This document shows, piece by piece, positions 14,574-23,513 of a stretch of 50,235 bases of DNA. Position 1 is the stretch's first letter; each line of letters starts with the position of its first letter. The translations under genes and the position numbers were made by a program. This DNA comes from Erythrobacter sanguineus (lineage in GTDB: Bacteria; Pseudomonadota; Alphaproteobacteria; Sphingomonadales; Sphingomonadaceae): the NCBI GenBank assembly GCA_945878845.1, contig CAMCUB010000027.1:1-50235 (forward strand). Direction: 5' to 3'. The notes under the pieces were generated by a model that was not told the DNA's origin, did not search any database, and worked only from the letters and a program-made list of their open reading frames with translations.

Positions 14574-15554
14574 TCAGTCCTCGAGCCACTGCTTCCATGC
14601 GAACCACCCCATCACGCCCGCGCCGATCACCCCGCAGAAGGCAACAACGCCCCAGAACGACCAGGGTTCGTGCGCGAAGGGAATGCCTTCTACATTCATG
14701 CCGAGGAGCCCTGTGACGAAGGTCAGCGGCAGGAAGATGAACGCCGTGACCGCAATCGCTAGGCTGCGCTGGTCGATCATCTCGGCGCGCAGGTCGGTGA
14801 GCTGTTCGTGGAGCAGCGCGGCACGCTCGCGCACGGCTTCCAGCTCCTCGGCCATGCGGGCGAAGCGATCCGCCGCCTCGCGCAGGTGCAGGCGGTCATC
14901 CTTGCCGATCCACTCGAATTCGATCTGCGCCATCGCGCTGAGCACATCGCGGTCGGGCGCGACGAAGCGCCGCAGCACGATCGCCTGGCTGCGGATCCGC
15001 GCGATCATGCGGCGCAGGGCATAGATGTCGCCGTCGAGCATCCCCTCGCAATTGTCGAGCTCGTCGCCGAGCTCGGCGACCTGCGGGTCGAGCTCCTTGC
15101 TGATCGCCTGCGCCAGCAGCGATACGAAATCGCCGCCATCGGTGATCTTGCCGGCCCGCATCAGCGCCTCGACCTTGCCGAGCGCGGCGAGCGGGTAGCG
15201 GCTGACCGAGGTGACGCGCCGCTCCTCGACCCAGACGCGGATCGAAACGAGGCCGTCGCTGCCATGGGCGGCCTCTTTCGCCGTGCCGCGCAGGTTGATG
15301 AGCACGGCATCGTCGATCTCGTCGCAGCGCGGGCGGGTCTCGTGCGCGACCAGCGCGCCTGCGGCCATCGGCGGCACGTAGCCCGGCAGGTCCATGATGT
15401 TGAGCTCGCCCATGCCGTCGGCGTGGAGCCACACGAAGCCCTCGCCCGCATAGGTGGCGACCGCGTGAGGATCGATCGCGGCGACGGTGCCGTTCTCGAC
15501 GACCAGCGCCATGGCAGCAAGCGGCGGGGGGGCTGGGTCGGCGGGGCCGTTCAT
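14574..15554 (-). CDS. zntB: CorA/ZntB-family divalent cation transporter
   Basis: A 326-residue inner-membrane protein of the CorA family, closest in style to zinc transporter ZntB. A large cytoplasmic N-terminal domain (about 1-265) ends in a long helix rich in Glu/Arg. Two C-terminal membrane helices follow: SLAIAVTAFIFLPLTFVTGL and a second one near WGVVAFCGVIGAGVMGWFAW. They are joined by a loop with the signature G-M-N (LGMNVEG). The last residues, KQWLED, are short and charged, as usual. An in-frame ATG at 15512 is a possible start. The gene appears monocistronic. ZntB rather than a magnesium CorA is suggested by the GMN-V-x-G-I-P loop; the transported ion is inferred. Confidence 0.85.
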   Translation of the reverse strand: MNGPADPAPPPLAAMALVVENGTVAAIDPHAVATYAGEGFVWLHADGMGELNIMDLPGYVPPMAAGALVAHETRPRCDEIDDAVLINLRGTAKEAAHGSDGLVSIRVWVEERRVTSVSRYPLAALGKVEALMRAGKITDGGDFVSLLAQAISKELDPQVAELGDELDNCEGMLDGDIYALRRMIARIRSQAIVLRRFVAPDRDVLSAMAQIEFEWIGKDDRLHLREAADRFARMAEELEAVRERAALLHEQLTDLRAEMIDQRSLAIAVTAFIFLPLTFVTGLLGMNVEGIPFAHEPWSFWGVVAFCGVIGAGVMGWFAWKQWLED

Positions 15555-15602
15555 GCCCTGCCTGTTACCCCCGCAGCGCAGCCCGCGGCAAGCACCCGCT
15601 TG

Positions 15603-16724
15603 TCAGAAATACTTATCGCTGGCGATCGCGGCGCCTTCCGACAGCGCGGCGAGCTTGGCCCAGACGATCTCGGGATCGAGCGCGTTGCTGCCCGCATGGA
15701 CCGAGAAGCCGCAATCGACGCCCAGCATGACCCGCTCCGGCCCAAGCAGATCGGCATAGCGGCCTATGCGCTGGGCGATGAGTTCGGGGTGCTCGATATA
15801 GGGCGACTGCGGCTCGACCATGCCGGGGCACAAGATCTTGCTGTCGGGCAGCTTGTGGTCTTCGAAGAAGGCGAATTCGTGGGCGTGGCGCGGGTTGGCG
15901 CCTTCGATCAGCACGGTCTGCGGCTTGGCGGTCCAGACGATGTCGGCGATTTCGCCCAGCGCGACGTCGCAGTGGTGCGGGCCGGGGTAATTGCCCCAGC
16001 ACAGGTGCATGCGCAGCTGTTCGGCCGGGATGTTTGCGACCGCGTGGTTCAGCGCGGCGATGTTCATGCCGATGCGCTTGCGGAACTCTTCAAGGCTGAG
16101 GTCGGTGAACTGCACGTGACGGCCCATCGCGAGATCGGGGCAATCGACCTGCAACGTGATGCCCGCCGCCGCGATGGTCTCGTATTCGTGCCGCAGCCCT
16201 TCGGCCAGCGCAAAGACATATTCCTCGTCGCTCGCGTAGTACTGGTTCGGGAAGAACAGCGCGGTCACCCCGGGCGAGGCGGCAGACATGAAGGTGGCGT
16301 GGCCGTTGGCGAGGCGCACGAGGCGCTCGGCATCGATCCGGGGCGCTTCCATGTCGATGACTTCGATCGGTGCGGTGCAGGCGGGCGCGGAGCGCTTGGC
16401 GCGGCCCTTGTTGCCGAACACCTGCGCCTTGGCGCCGGGGAAGGCCTCGAGGTCGGCGAATTCATACTGCCCCGCCTCCCCGCCAAAGCCCGACAGGCGG
16501 TGCTTGATGTAGGTCGCGTAGGAGGGCTTGGATTGCTCGCCATCGTTGACGATCGAGACACCCGCCTCGATCTGGCGCTTGATGACATAGGCCGTGGCCG
16601 CTTCCACGGCGGCTTCGAAATCAGCCTCGGACACGGCCTCCCCGCCTTCGCGCGCGAACACCAGATCGAGCAGAGCTTCGGGGCGCGGCAGGCTGCCGAC
16701 GTGGGTGGTGAGAAAGCGGCTCAC
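15603..16724 (-). CDS. Core-MetE-like (cobalamin-independent methionine synthase C-terminal fold) methyltransferase, paralogue 1
   Basis: A 373-residue TIM-barrel protein of the UROD/MetE superfamily that lacks the N-terminal half of true MetE. The expected zinc ligands are visible: His and Cys in HLCWGNY, Glu in IEGANPRH and Cys in VDCGFSV. It starts at GTG 16724, inside the stop codon of the preceding gene (GTGA overlap), so translation is coupled. It is the last gene of the receptor operon. Relatives include core-MetE methyltransferases and alkyl-coenzyme M transferases, so it should move a methyl or alkyl group between a cofactor or substrate and a thiol. The cluster has its own metF/metH elsewhere in the window, which argues against simple methionine synthesis. 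The exact substrate is unknown. Confidence 0.82.
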   Translation of the reverse strand: MSRFLTTHVGSLPRPEALLDLVFAREGGEAVSEADFEAAVEAATAYVIKRQIEAGVSIVNDGEQSKPSYATYIKHRLSGFGGEAGQYEFADLEAFPGAKAQVFGNKGRAKRSAPACTAPIEVIDMEAPRIDAERLVRLANGHATFMSAASPGVTALFFPNQYYASDEEYVFALAEGLRHEYETIAAAGITLQVDCPDLAMGRHVQFTDLSLEEFRKRIGMNIAALNHAVANIPAEQLRMHLCWGNYPGPHHCDVALGEIADIVWTAKPQTVLIEGANPRHAHEFAFFEDHKLPDSKILCPGMVEPQSPYIEHPELIAQRIGRYADLLGPERVMLGVDCGFSVHAGSNALDPEIVWAKLAALSEGAAIASDKYF

Positions 16725-17743
16725 GGCAGTTCCCCGCGCACGATGGCCGCGCCATCGGCCATTGCCTTCATCTTCCCGAAAGCGACCTCACGCGGCAGAT
16801 ATTTCAGCCCGCAATCGGGCGCAATCACCAGCCGTTCGGCAGCGATATGCGGCAGCGCACGGCGGATGCGTGCGGCGACGTCCTCGGGGGTTTCGATCTC
16901 ATGCGTCGACAGGTCGAGCACGCCCAGGATGACCGTCTTGCCAGTCAGGCTTTCAAGAACGCTGCAATCGAGCTGGGACTGCGCGGTCTCGATCGAAATC
17001 TGCTGCACCGGCGATCCGGCAAGTTCGGGCAGGAAATTGTAGCCCTGCGGGCGCTCATGGATCAGCGCGGCATAGCCGAAGCAGATGTGCAGCGCGGTGC
17101 GCCCTTCGACCCCGTCGAACGCGGTTTCGAGTGCGGCGAGCCCGTATTCGCGCGCCTTCTCGGGCCGCGCCTGCATGTAGGGTTCGTCGATCTGAACGAT
17201 ATCGGCCCCGGCGGCGAACAGGTCCTTGATCTCCGCGTTGACCGCGACGGCATAATCCTGCGCCATCTCGGCTTCGTGCTTGTAGAAATCGTTCTGCGCC
17301 TGCTGCGCCATCGTGAACGGGCCGGGCACGGTGATCTTGATCATCCGGTCGGTATGGGCGCGCAGGAATTCGACGTCGCGGGTTTCGACCGCATGCTTGC
17401 GCCGGATTTTCCCGGTGACGCGCGGGACCGGGTTGGGCTCGCCGCTCCGGTCCAAGGCAATGCCGGGATTGTCGAGATCGACACCTTCAAGCGCGGTGGC
17501 GAACCGGTTCGAGTAGCTTTCGCGCCGCATCTCGCCATCGGTGATGATGTCGAGCCCAGCGCGTTCCTGATCGCGGATCGCAAGCAGCGTGGCATCGTCG
17601 AAGGCTTCTTCGAGATATGCCGGATCGACCCGCCACAGCTCGGTCGCACGCACGCGCGGGGGGAAGCGGCCCTTCAATTTTACCTTGTCGATCAGCCAGT
17701 CGGGTTGAGCGTAGGAGCCCACGAGCGAGGTCGGTAGCAGCAT
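16721..17743 (-). CDS. Core-MetE-like methyltransferase, paralogue 2
   Basis: A 340-residue protein of the same fold as its downstream neighbour. The start at 17743 (MLLPTSLVGSYAQPDW) is chosen for the conserved opening and a purine-rich AAAGAGAG upstream; frame upstream of it is not family-like. Zinc ligands are visible as His and Cys in HICFGYA, Glu in ISIETAQ and Cys in PDCGLKY. It overlaps the next gene by GTGA, so the two paralogues are probably made in equal amounts and may form a complex. They are clearly diverged in sequence, so one may bind the donor and the other the acceptor. Function is inferred at family level only. Confidence 0.82.
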   Translation of the reverse strand: MLLPTSLVGSYAQPDWLIDKVKLKGRFPPRVRATELWRVDPAYLEEAFDDATLLAIRDQERAGLDIITDGEMRRESYSNRFATALEGVDLDNPGIALDRSGEPNPVPRVTGKIRRKHAVETRDVEFLRAHTDRMIKITVPGPFTMAQQAQNDFYKHEAEMAQDYAVAVNAEIKDLFAAGADIVQIDEPYMQARPEKAREYGLAALETAFDGVEGRTALHICFGYAALIHERPQGYNFLPELAGSPVQQISIETAQSQLDCSVLESLTGKTVILGVLDLSTHEIETPEDVAARIRRALPHIAAERLVIAPDCGLKYLPREVAFGKMKAMADGAAIVRGELP

Positions 17744-17762
17744 TGTTCTCTCTTTCGAAAAG

Positions 17763-18644
17763 TTAACGTGGCTTAGACGCGCAGGCGCACAGGAAGGCAG
17801 AAACAGCCGCGTCGAAGGCGGCCGGATTGTCGGCATTGGCGAGGTGGCCGGCGTGCGGGATCTCGGCGTAGCGGGCGCGCGGGGCGACGTCGGCGAGCGC
17901 GCGGGCGCAGGCGCGGCGCCACGAGGTGTCGTGCGCGCCGGTCAGGCTCAGCACCGGCATCGCCAGCATGGCCGCTGCTTCGCGCGGCAGGCCCGGCGCC
18001 CCAAGACGAGCTGAGCCGCCGCCGCCGAGCAGATCGCGCCCGTCGTAATCGGCGAGCATCGCAGCGGCGAGCGCGGCGGCCTCGGGGCCATGGGTCTGCA
18101 TCAGGGGGTGCTGCGCCCAATCTGCGCGGAACTGCGCGAGGTCTCCGGCAGCGGCGAGCGCGCGGTAGCGGTCAAGATCGATCACCTCCTCGCGCTCCAC
18201 CAGCGCCGGCAGCGGCGCGCCCGACGCGACAAGCGCCGTGAGCCGCGAGGCGTGGCGCCGCGCGACTTCGAGCGCGACCACTGCCCCGCGCGACAGGCCA
18301 AGCAGCGCAAACCGCTCGAACCCGAGGAAATCGGCGATGGCGATCACGTCCTCCGCCTCACGCGCCAAATCGGGTGGCGCGGTAGCGCGCCCGCAGCCGC
18401 GGCGGTCGGGCATGACGAGGAAATGCTCGCTCGCAAGCTGCCCGGCCGCCTGCGGGCCCCACATGCGGTGGTCGAGCGTCCAGCCATGGAGCAGGATCAG
18501 CGGGGTGCGTCCCGCATCAGGGGCCCCTGCCATACAGATCGGCAGGTGGCCGCCGTGGACGGCGACCTCGCCGTACCACAGGGCATCAGGCTCAGGGGTG
18601 CGTGCGGCAAGCATATCGGCCCCACGCACCCCCGCCTGCGTCAC
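17763..18644 (-). CDS. Alpha/beta hydrolase
   Basis: A 293-residue alpha/beta-hydrolase. The oxyanion segment LILLHGWTLDHRMW, the nucleophile elbow GLSRG (Ser), an acid in TGAHD and the catalytic His in IPHAGHLAN are all present, so the enzyme should be active. The start is GTG 18644, overlapping the stop of the upstream VOC gene (GTGA). An in-frame ATG ten codons later is possible. It resembles 3-oxoadipate enol-lactonase/carboxylesterase-type hydrolases (the D-R-R-G-x-G motif after the oxyanion strand). Within the operon it would hydrolyse an ester, lactone or ring-cleavage product. The specific substrate cannot be read from the sequence. Confidence 0.85.
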   Translation of the reverse strand: MTQAGVRGADMLAARTPEPDALWYGEVAVHGGHLPICMAGAPDAGRTPLILLHGWTLDHRMWGPQAAGQLASEHFLVMPDRRGCGRATAPPDLAREAEDVIAIADFLGFERFALLGLSRGAVVALEVARRHASRLTALVASGAPLPALVEREEVIDLDRYRALAAAGDLAQFRADWAQHPLMQTHGPEAAALAAAMLADYDGRDLLGGGGSARLGAPGLPREAAAMLAMPVLSLTGAHDTSWRRACARALADVAPRARYAEIPHAGHLANADNPAAFDAAVSAFLCACASKPR

Positions 18645-19186
18645 GCCGCTTCTTCGGCGCGGAACGGGTTGTTGTTGTGGTGATCGCCCGCCAGCCAGCG
18701 CTTCAGTTCGGCATGGGCCGCAGCGCGGCGTCCAGCATCGAGCGGCGCGGCGCGTTCGTCGTCATGGGTAAACTCGATGATCATCCCGTTGGGATCGGTG
18801 ACATAGAGCGAACGGCAATAGCCGTGCTCGAGCACATAGGTCTGCGGCTCGACGATCCCGGCGGCCGCAATGCGGCGCTGGAGTTCGACCTGCCCGTCGG
18901 CATCGACATGGAGCGCGATGTGGATGAAGGGGCTCGAGGGGATGTCGGGGCCGAACTCGGCCTGATCTTCCGGATCGGCGAACTGGAAGAAGGCCAGCGC
19001 GCTGCCGTCAGCCAGCTCGAAGAACACGTGGCAATAGGTGCGCTCCTTGCCGAACAGCTCGTCCTTCTCGCAATAGGTCGCCATCAGCGGGAAGCCGAGC
19101 ACGCCCTCGTAGAAGGCGCGGGTGGCTTCGAGGTCCTTGGTCACATAGGCGGTGTGGTGCAAGCGATTGGCCAAGATCTTCGTCAT
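18641..19186 (-). CDS. VOC-family (glyoxalase/extradiol dioxygenase-like) protein
   Basis: A 181-residue protein with two betaalphabetabetabeta modules of the vicinal-oxygen-chelate fold. Metal-ligand candidates are His11 in LHHTAYV, the His residues of FIHIALHVD in the centre, and Glu in GMIIEFTHD near residue 140. The motif YVTDPNG is typical of the second module. About 35 charged C-terminal residues extend beyond the fold. It lies between the WrbA gene and the hydrolase gene, with the latter overlapped by 4 bases. An isomerase, lyase or ring-cleaving dioxygenase role would suit the operon; the sequence alone does not decide. Confidence 0.83.
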   Translation of the reverse strand: MTKILANRLHHTAYVTKDLEATRAFYEGVLGFPLMATYCEKDELFGKERTYCHVFFELADGSALAFFQFADPEDQAEFGPDIPSSPFIHIALHVDADGQVELQRRIAAAGIVEPQTYVLEHGYCRSLYVTDPNGMIIEFTHDDERAAPLDAGRRAAAHAELKRWLAGDHHNNNPFRAEEAA

Positions 19187-19213
19187 GCTGTTCTCTCCGT
19201 CGGTCCCAAAAAC

Positions 19214-19816
19214 TCACGCGGCGAGCTTGGCCGCAATAGCGGCGACGTGTGCCCCCTGGAAACGCGCACCGGCAAGCTCGTTCTCGCTCGGCATGCGGCT
19301 GCCGTCATTACCAGCGAGCGTGCTTGCGCCATAGGGGGTGCCGCCGCTGATCTCGCCCATCTCGGCATTGCCCGCAAAGGTATAGGGCAGGCCGACAATC
19401 ACCATGCCGTGATGCAGCAGCGTGGTGTGGAACGAGGTGATGGTGGTCTCCTGCCCGCCATGCTGGCTGGCGGTGGAGACGAACACGCTCCCGACCTTGC
19501 CGACCAGCGCCTTGGTGAACCACAGCCCCCCGGTCTGATCGAGGAAGTTGCGCATCTGTGCGGCCATGTTGCCAAAGCGCGTGGGTGTGCCGAAGACGAT
19601 GGCGTCATATTCCGCCAGTTCGTCCGGGGTCGCAATCGGAGCGGACTGGTCGGTCTTCATTCCTGAAGCCGCCGCCACCGTCTCCGGCACCAGTTCGGGG
19701 ACGCGCTTGACGCTGACTTCGGTGCCGGGGACGCTCGCGGCGCCTTCGGCAACCGCGGCGGCCATCGCCTCAATATGGCCATAGCTCGAATAGTAGAGCA
19801 CCAGCACCTTGGTCAT
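19214..19816 (-). CDS. wrbA: NAD(P)H:quinone oxidoreductase, WrbA type
   Basis: A 200-residue flavodoxin-fold enzyme that reduces quinones by two electrons with FMN. The FMN phosphate loop [12 protein letters not shown] starts at about residue 8, and [18 protein letters not shown] binds the flavin ring. [14 protein letters not shown] and the long insert [16 protein letters not shown] are hallmarks of WrbA as opposed to plain flavodoxins. It is the second gene of the operon, 15 bases after the receptor gene. In this setting it could remove quinones arising from an aromatic substrate, but WrbA is also a general stress enzyme. Confidence 0.93.
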   Translation of the reverse strand: MTKVLVLYYSSYGHIEAMAAAVAEGAASVPGTEVSVKRVPELVPETVAAASGMKTDQSAPIATPDELAEYDAIVFGTPTRFGNMAAQMRNFLDQTGGLWFTKALVGKVGSVFVSTASQHGGQETTITSFHTTLLHHGMVIVGLPYTFAGNAEMGEISGGTPYGASTLAGNDGSRMPSENELAGARFQGAHVAAIAAKLAA

Positions 19817-19831
19817 GTCATCTGCGTCCTT

Positions 19832-22066
19832 TTAGAACTTGAAGCCCACTTCCACCCCGTAGCGCCGCGGACGGGCGCGGAAGACGAAGCCGCCGGGGGA
19901 AAATTCGGCGTTGTAGATCTCGTCGAACAGGTTGCTCGCGAAGGCGGTGATCGACACGCCATTGGCCAGCGTCACCCCGGCGCGGGCATCGACGATGTCG
20001 ACCGGATCGCGCGAGGTGGTGTTGAACGGCTCCCACCAGGTCCGACCCGTGCGGCGGTAATCGATCCGCAGCAGGCCATCGACGCTATCGCTGATCGGCC
20101 CGGCATATTGCGCGCCGAGGTTGAGCGTGTAGCGCGAGATCTGCGGCGCCTCGTTGCCGATGACGGTCGCATCGGGGAAGGCCTTGATCTCGCTGTCGGT
20201 CACGCCGAGCGCGGCGTTGATATCGAGATTGGGGACGACTTCGGCAGTCGCTTCCACTTCGAAGCCGTTGATCCGGGTCTCGGGAATGTTGCCGAGGTTC
20301 TGGGTCGAGGACTGCGCGAGGAAGACGAAGAAGTACGAGTTTTCCGACTTGGTGGTGTAGGCCGCCGCGGCCAGACGGACGGGGCCGACCTGCGCCTTGG
20401 CGCCGATCTCGAAGGTGTCGGCGGTTTCGGCCCGGAAGATGTCGCCGACGCCGACGATGCCGGCATTGACCGATTCCGCGCCGACGCCGGTCTGGTTGAA
20501 GCCGCCCGAACGGAAGCCGCGCGAATAGCCGCCGTAGATCGTCAGGTCCGGGGTCGGCTCGTAGGTCACGGTCAGCTTGGGCTGCCAGTCGTCGAAGGTG
20601 ACGGTGCGTACCTCGCCGCTCTGCGCCTGGGGCACGCCCGGGACATTGGGCAGGAAGTTCTGCGGGGTCAGCGTGGTCTGGCGGCGACGGTCACGGTCAT
20701 AGCGCAAGGACGCATCGACGCGCAGCTGGTCGCTGAATTCGTAGCCTGCATTGGCGAACAGCGCCCAGGCGAAGTTCTCCTGCCCGTCGGACAGGAACGA
20801 GAACTGCGAGTTCAGCGGATTGGTCGAAGGCGAGCGGAACACCGGGAACACGCCATTGCCGGTGTCGATCATATTGCCGGTCGAGATGAAGCGGGTGGTG
20901 TCGATCAGGTAGCCGCCGACCATCCAGTTCAGCTTGCGCCCATCCTCGGGCGAGGCGAGGCGGACTTCCTGGCTGAACGCCTTCACATTCAGATACTGGC
21001 TCTGGTTGAGGTCGAAGCCATTGCCGGGGCCGAAGATCTGCTCGAACAGGTTGAAGAAGAAGCTGTCGGGGATCGGGCGGAAGTCGAAGGCGTCGCCGGT
21101 GAGGATTTCCTTCAGCGTATCGTAGGACGAGACCGAGGTCAGGACCGCGTTATCGCCTGCATATTCGAGCTTCAGCGCGACGTTGTAGATGTCGCGGTCG
21201 TTCTGACCGGGGTTGTTGACCAGCACCGGGGCGATCGTGTTCACATCACCCACGATGTTGTAATAGAGCCCTTGCGTGCGAAGCTGGTTGAGGCTGGCGC
21301 GCAGGTCGATGGTCAGCTTGTCGGTGGCCTCGATCAGAAGGTTGCCGCGCAAGCTGAAATCTTCGACCGGATCGGCCTTTTCATCGAGGAAGGCGTTGTT
21401 GATGAAGCCGTCGGTGTCATACCACGATCCGGCGATGCGGAACTTGACGTTCTCGGCAATCGGGCCGCTGACGCCGCCGCGCAGGAAATAGCCGAAGCCA
21501 TTGTCGATCCCGGCGGTGAAGTTGCCGGCGAATTCGTCGGTCGGCTTCTTGGTGTTGATGATGATCGCGCCGCCGATGGCGTTGCGACCATAGAGGCCGC
21601 CCTGCGGACCCTTGAGCACTTCGATCTGCTCGATATCGAACAGATCCTGGTTGAATTGCGCAGGGTTTACTTGCTGCACCCCGTCAACAATCACGGCGAC
21701 CGAAGGCTCGGAATTGCGGTTCTGCGTGATGCCGCGGATGATGACGAAGGCGTTGCCCGCGTTCTGGGTCTCCACCAGCGTGACGTTGGATGTGAGCGCG
21801 ATGAAGTCGGCCGGACGCTCGATCCCGGCGTTCTGGATCGCCTGCGAATCGAAGGCGGTGACCGCGGCGGGAGTGTCCTGCAGGGTCTCGGTGCGACGCA
21901 GCGAGGTGACGACGATCTCGCCCTCGGCCGCGGCTTCCGGCTCGGCGGCGGTATCCTGTGCGGCCAGCGGTGCGGCGCCAAGCAGTGCTGCGGCGAGCGC
22001 GGTGGTGCTGACGGCGGCACAGGTCAGTTGCCCCCCGGTCGCGCGGTTCAGGCCCGAAAACGTCAT
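19832..22066 (-). CDS. TonB-dependent outer-membrane receptor
   Basis: A 744-residue outer-membrane receptor for energised uptake of a substrate. The start at 22066 is supported by GGGGAGAGAG just upstream and by the signal peptide it creates (about residues 1-36, ending PLAAQ). A TonB-box-like stretch EIVVTSLRR precedes the plug (LQDTPAAVTAFDSQAI, with IRGITQNRNSEPSVAVIVDG). The remaining part is a 22-strand barrel with alternating aromatic residues and a terminal Phe (VEVGFKF). It is of the sphingomonad type that usually carries carbohydrates or aromatic compounds rather than siderophores. It is first in the six-gene operon and has the double operator at 22139-22170 upstream. The ligand is unknown. 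Confidence 0.93.
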   Translation of the reverse strand: MTFSGLNRATGGQLTCAAVSTTALAAALLGAAPLAAQDTAAEPEAAAEGEIVVTSLRRTETLQDTPAAVTAFDSQAIQNAGIERPADFIALTSNVTLVETQNAGNAFVIIRGITQNRNSEPSVAVIVDGVQQVNPAQFNQDLFDIEQIEVLKGPQGGLYGRNAIGGAIIINTKKPTDEFAGNFTAGIDNGFGYFLRGGVSGPIAENVKFRIAGSWYDTDGFINNAFLDEKADPVEDFSLRGNLLIEATDKLTIDLRASLNQLRTQGLYYNIVGDVNTIAPVLVNNPGQNDRDIYNVALKLEYAGDNAVLTSVSSYDTLKEILTGDAFDFRPIPDSFFFNLFEQIFGPGNGFDLNQSQYLNVKAFSQEVRLASPEDGRKLNWMVGGYLIDTTRFISTGNMIDTGNGVFPVFRSPSTNPLNSQFSFLSDGQENFAWALFANAGYEFSDQLRVDASLRYDRDRRRQTTLTPQNFLPNVPGVPQAQSGEVRTVTFDDWQPKLTVTYEPTPDLTIYGGYSRGFRSGGFNQTGVGAESVNAGIVGVGDIFRAETADTFEIGAKAQVGPVRLAAAAYTTKSENSYFFVFLAQSSTQNLGNIPETRINGFEVEATAEVVPNLDINAALGVTDSEIKAFPDATVIGNEAPQISRYTLNLGAQYAGPISDSVDGLLRIDYRRTGRTWWEPFNTTSRDPVDIVDARAGVTLANGVSITAFASNLFDEIYNAEFSPGGFVFRARPRRYGVEVGFKF

Positions 22067-22129
22067 ATCTCTCTCCCCTGTATGCGCGCGAACGCGCCGC
22101 TCTTTCGGCGACCCCACTCCTGAGCAGCA

Positions 22130-22170
22130 ATTATGAACTTCGCCATGCGAAGTCAACTTCGATATGCGAA
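22130..22170 (-). promoter_or_regulatory. Promoter and double operator of the TonB-receptor operon
   Basis: Two palindromes of form TTCG-N5-CGAA occupy 22139-22151 and 22158-22170, separated by GTCAAC. On the minus strand a -35 box TTGACT (22151-22156) lies in that spacer and a -10 box CATAAT at 22130-22135 follows after 15 bases. The same 32-bp layout is found at 25542-25573. TTCG-ATAAT-CG half-sites are reported for PcaR, an IclR-family regulator, and a PcaR-like protein is encoded at 23514-24338. Spacing between the boxes is short, so activation or repression could both apply. Confidence 0.75.
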
Positions 22171-22287
22171 ATCTCTCGGCTGTGGCCGGAGGGCAACGCG
22201 GGGCGTGCAGGTTTGGGCGCGGCAGGCCGCCACCCGCCCGCAGCAAGCGTGCGCAATGGGGTCAGATGGTAGGGAGCGCCCGGGCGA

Positions 22288-23316
22288 TCAGGCGGAGAGA
22301 GGAAGCGTCGCTTTGCTCCGGGCGCGGGCGCCGTATCGCTCCGCGGGGCGCAACAGGGCCGCCGTGATGGCAATGGCCAGCGCCGTCAGCGTCAACCCCG
22401 CCACGACATCGATCCAGTAGTGCCAGCGCGTCGCCACCGCCTCGAAAATGATGAAGACGAACAGCGGCAGGTACAGCACCCCGAGCCACCGCGCATGGTG
22501 CCAGGCGTAATAGACGAAGACAGCCGAGGACGCGACGTGCAGCGACGGCATGGCGGCGACCGCGGCGAACATGAACTGGCTTCCCTCGCGGGGGAGCCAC
22601 GCCCGCCCCTCGGCCATCATCGCCAGATAGCCTGCATACATGTGCCCCTGCCGCGCGGTTTCGAGCGAATTGACGCCCGGCTGGTAGAGGAACGGACCGA
22701 CAGCGGGCACGACGAGGTAGCTCAACCCCCCGAGGACATGCACCAGCATGGCGGACAGGATGACCTTTCGAAAGGTTAGGAAGCTCTGCATCGAGTGGAC
22801 GATGATGCTGCCCGCGAACATCGCAAGAAAGGCGAAGAGGTAGAGATGTTCGCCGAAGGCGAGGTTCCTGTCGATCGCGTTGTGAACAGCAAAGGACGCG
22901 TCAACCAACGGCCGCAGGAACTGATCCGTCTTCCAATAGAAACTGTCCCACGAGGCAGGATTCACAAAGCTCATCCACAACTTCACGTTGAAGTGCGTCA
23001 CGAGGATGATGCCATAGGCGAGGCCCGCCGTGAGGTAATATGCCAGCAGCACGGCCTTCTTCATCAGGATGAGGCAAATGCCGAGCAGACAGATAAGCGA
23101 GAGCGGCACGGCATAGCTCATGCCGGTGAATTCAAGCGCCCGTTCCGAAGGGAATGCGAAACTTAGACCGAAGGACGACGCCAGAATTGCCGCGACCAGC
23201 ATGAAGGCCAAAGCCACCAACAGCTCGGCGAAGGCAAAATCGTGCAGCATTTTCGCATAGCGCGGGTGATCGAAGAGCTTTTCGCTTGGGAATATATCGA
23301 TGGACTGGATGTTCAT
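22288..23316 (-). CDS. PAP2-superfamily membrane phosphatase / inositolphosphotransferase-like protein
   Basis: A 342-residue inner-membrane protein with about six to eight hydrophobic segments. The PAP2 signature is present: AAMPSLHVASS (motif C2, Ser-x-x-x-His) and ATRWHYWIDVVAG (motif C3, with the nucleophile His and Asp). Its long N-terminal membrane part places it with the PAP2_3 group that includes inositolphosphorylceramide synthase-like enzymes. That is of interest in sphingolipid-making sphingomonads, but lipid phosphate phosphatase is equally possible. It stands alone between the receptor operon and the IclR gene and has no copy of the double operator, so it is probably not part of that regulon. 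Confidence 0.82.
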   Translation of the reverse strand: MNIQSIDIFPSEKLFDHPRYAKMLHDFAFAELLVALAFMLVAAILASSFGLSFAFPSERALEFTGMSYAVPLSLICLLGICLILMKKAVLLAYYLTAGLAYGIILVTHFNVKLWMSFVNPASWDSFYWKTDQFLRPLVDASFAVHNAIDRNLAFGEHLYLFAFLAMFAGSIIVHSMQSFLTFRKVILSAMLVHVLGGLSYLVVPAVGPFLYQPGVNSLETARQGHMYAGYLAMMAEGRAWLPREGSQFMFAAVAAMPSLHVASSAVFVYYAWHHARWLGVLYLPLFVFIIFEAVATRWHYWIDVVAGLTLTALAIAITAALLRPAERYGARARSKATLPLSA

Positions 23317-23513
23317 GGTTGCTGGCGGGTCTCCGGACGCATCCCACGCAAAAGTCGACTTAACGACGCGCGCCGTGTCATAAAATTGACCAAAACCCGC
23401 TCATTGCGCGAAAACGCCTGTCTGACAAAAGATTTCGGATGGTCGGGCGTTTCCTGCGCGCGGCGACGTTTCATGCGCGCCGGGCGCTAGGGGCACCCTG
23501 CGCGCTTACCCCG

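Noticed and set aside
14808..17042. Plus-strand frame of 744 codons across the ZntB and MetE-like genes
   Set aside because: It spans two well-supported minus-strand genes and the gap between them; composition is typical of a shadow frame.
15603..17743. Calling the MetE-like genes metE
   Set aside because: Both lack the N-terminal half of MetE, and a complete metF/metH set is present; a dedicated role in the receptor operon is more likely.
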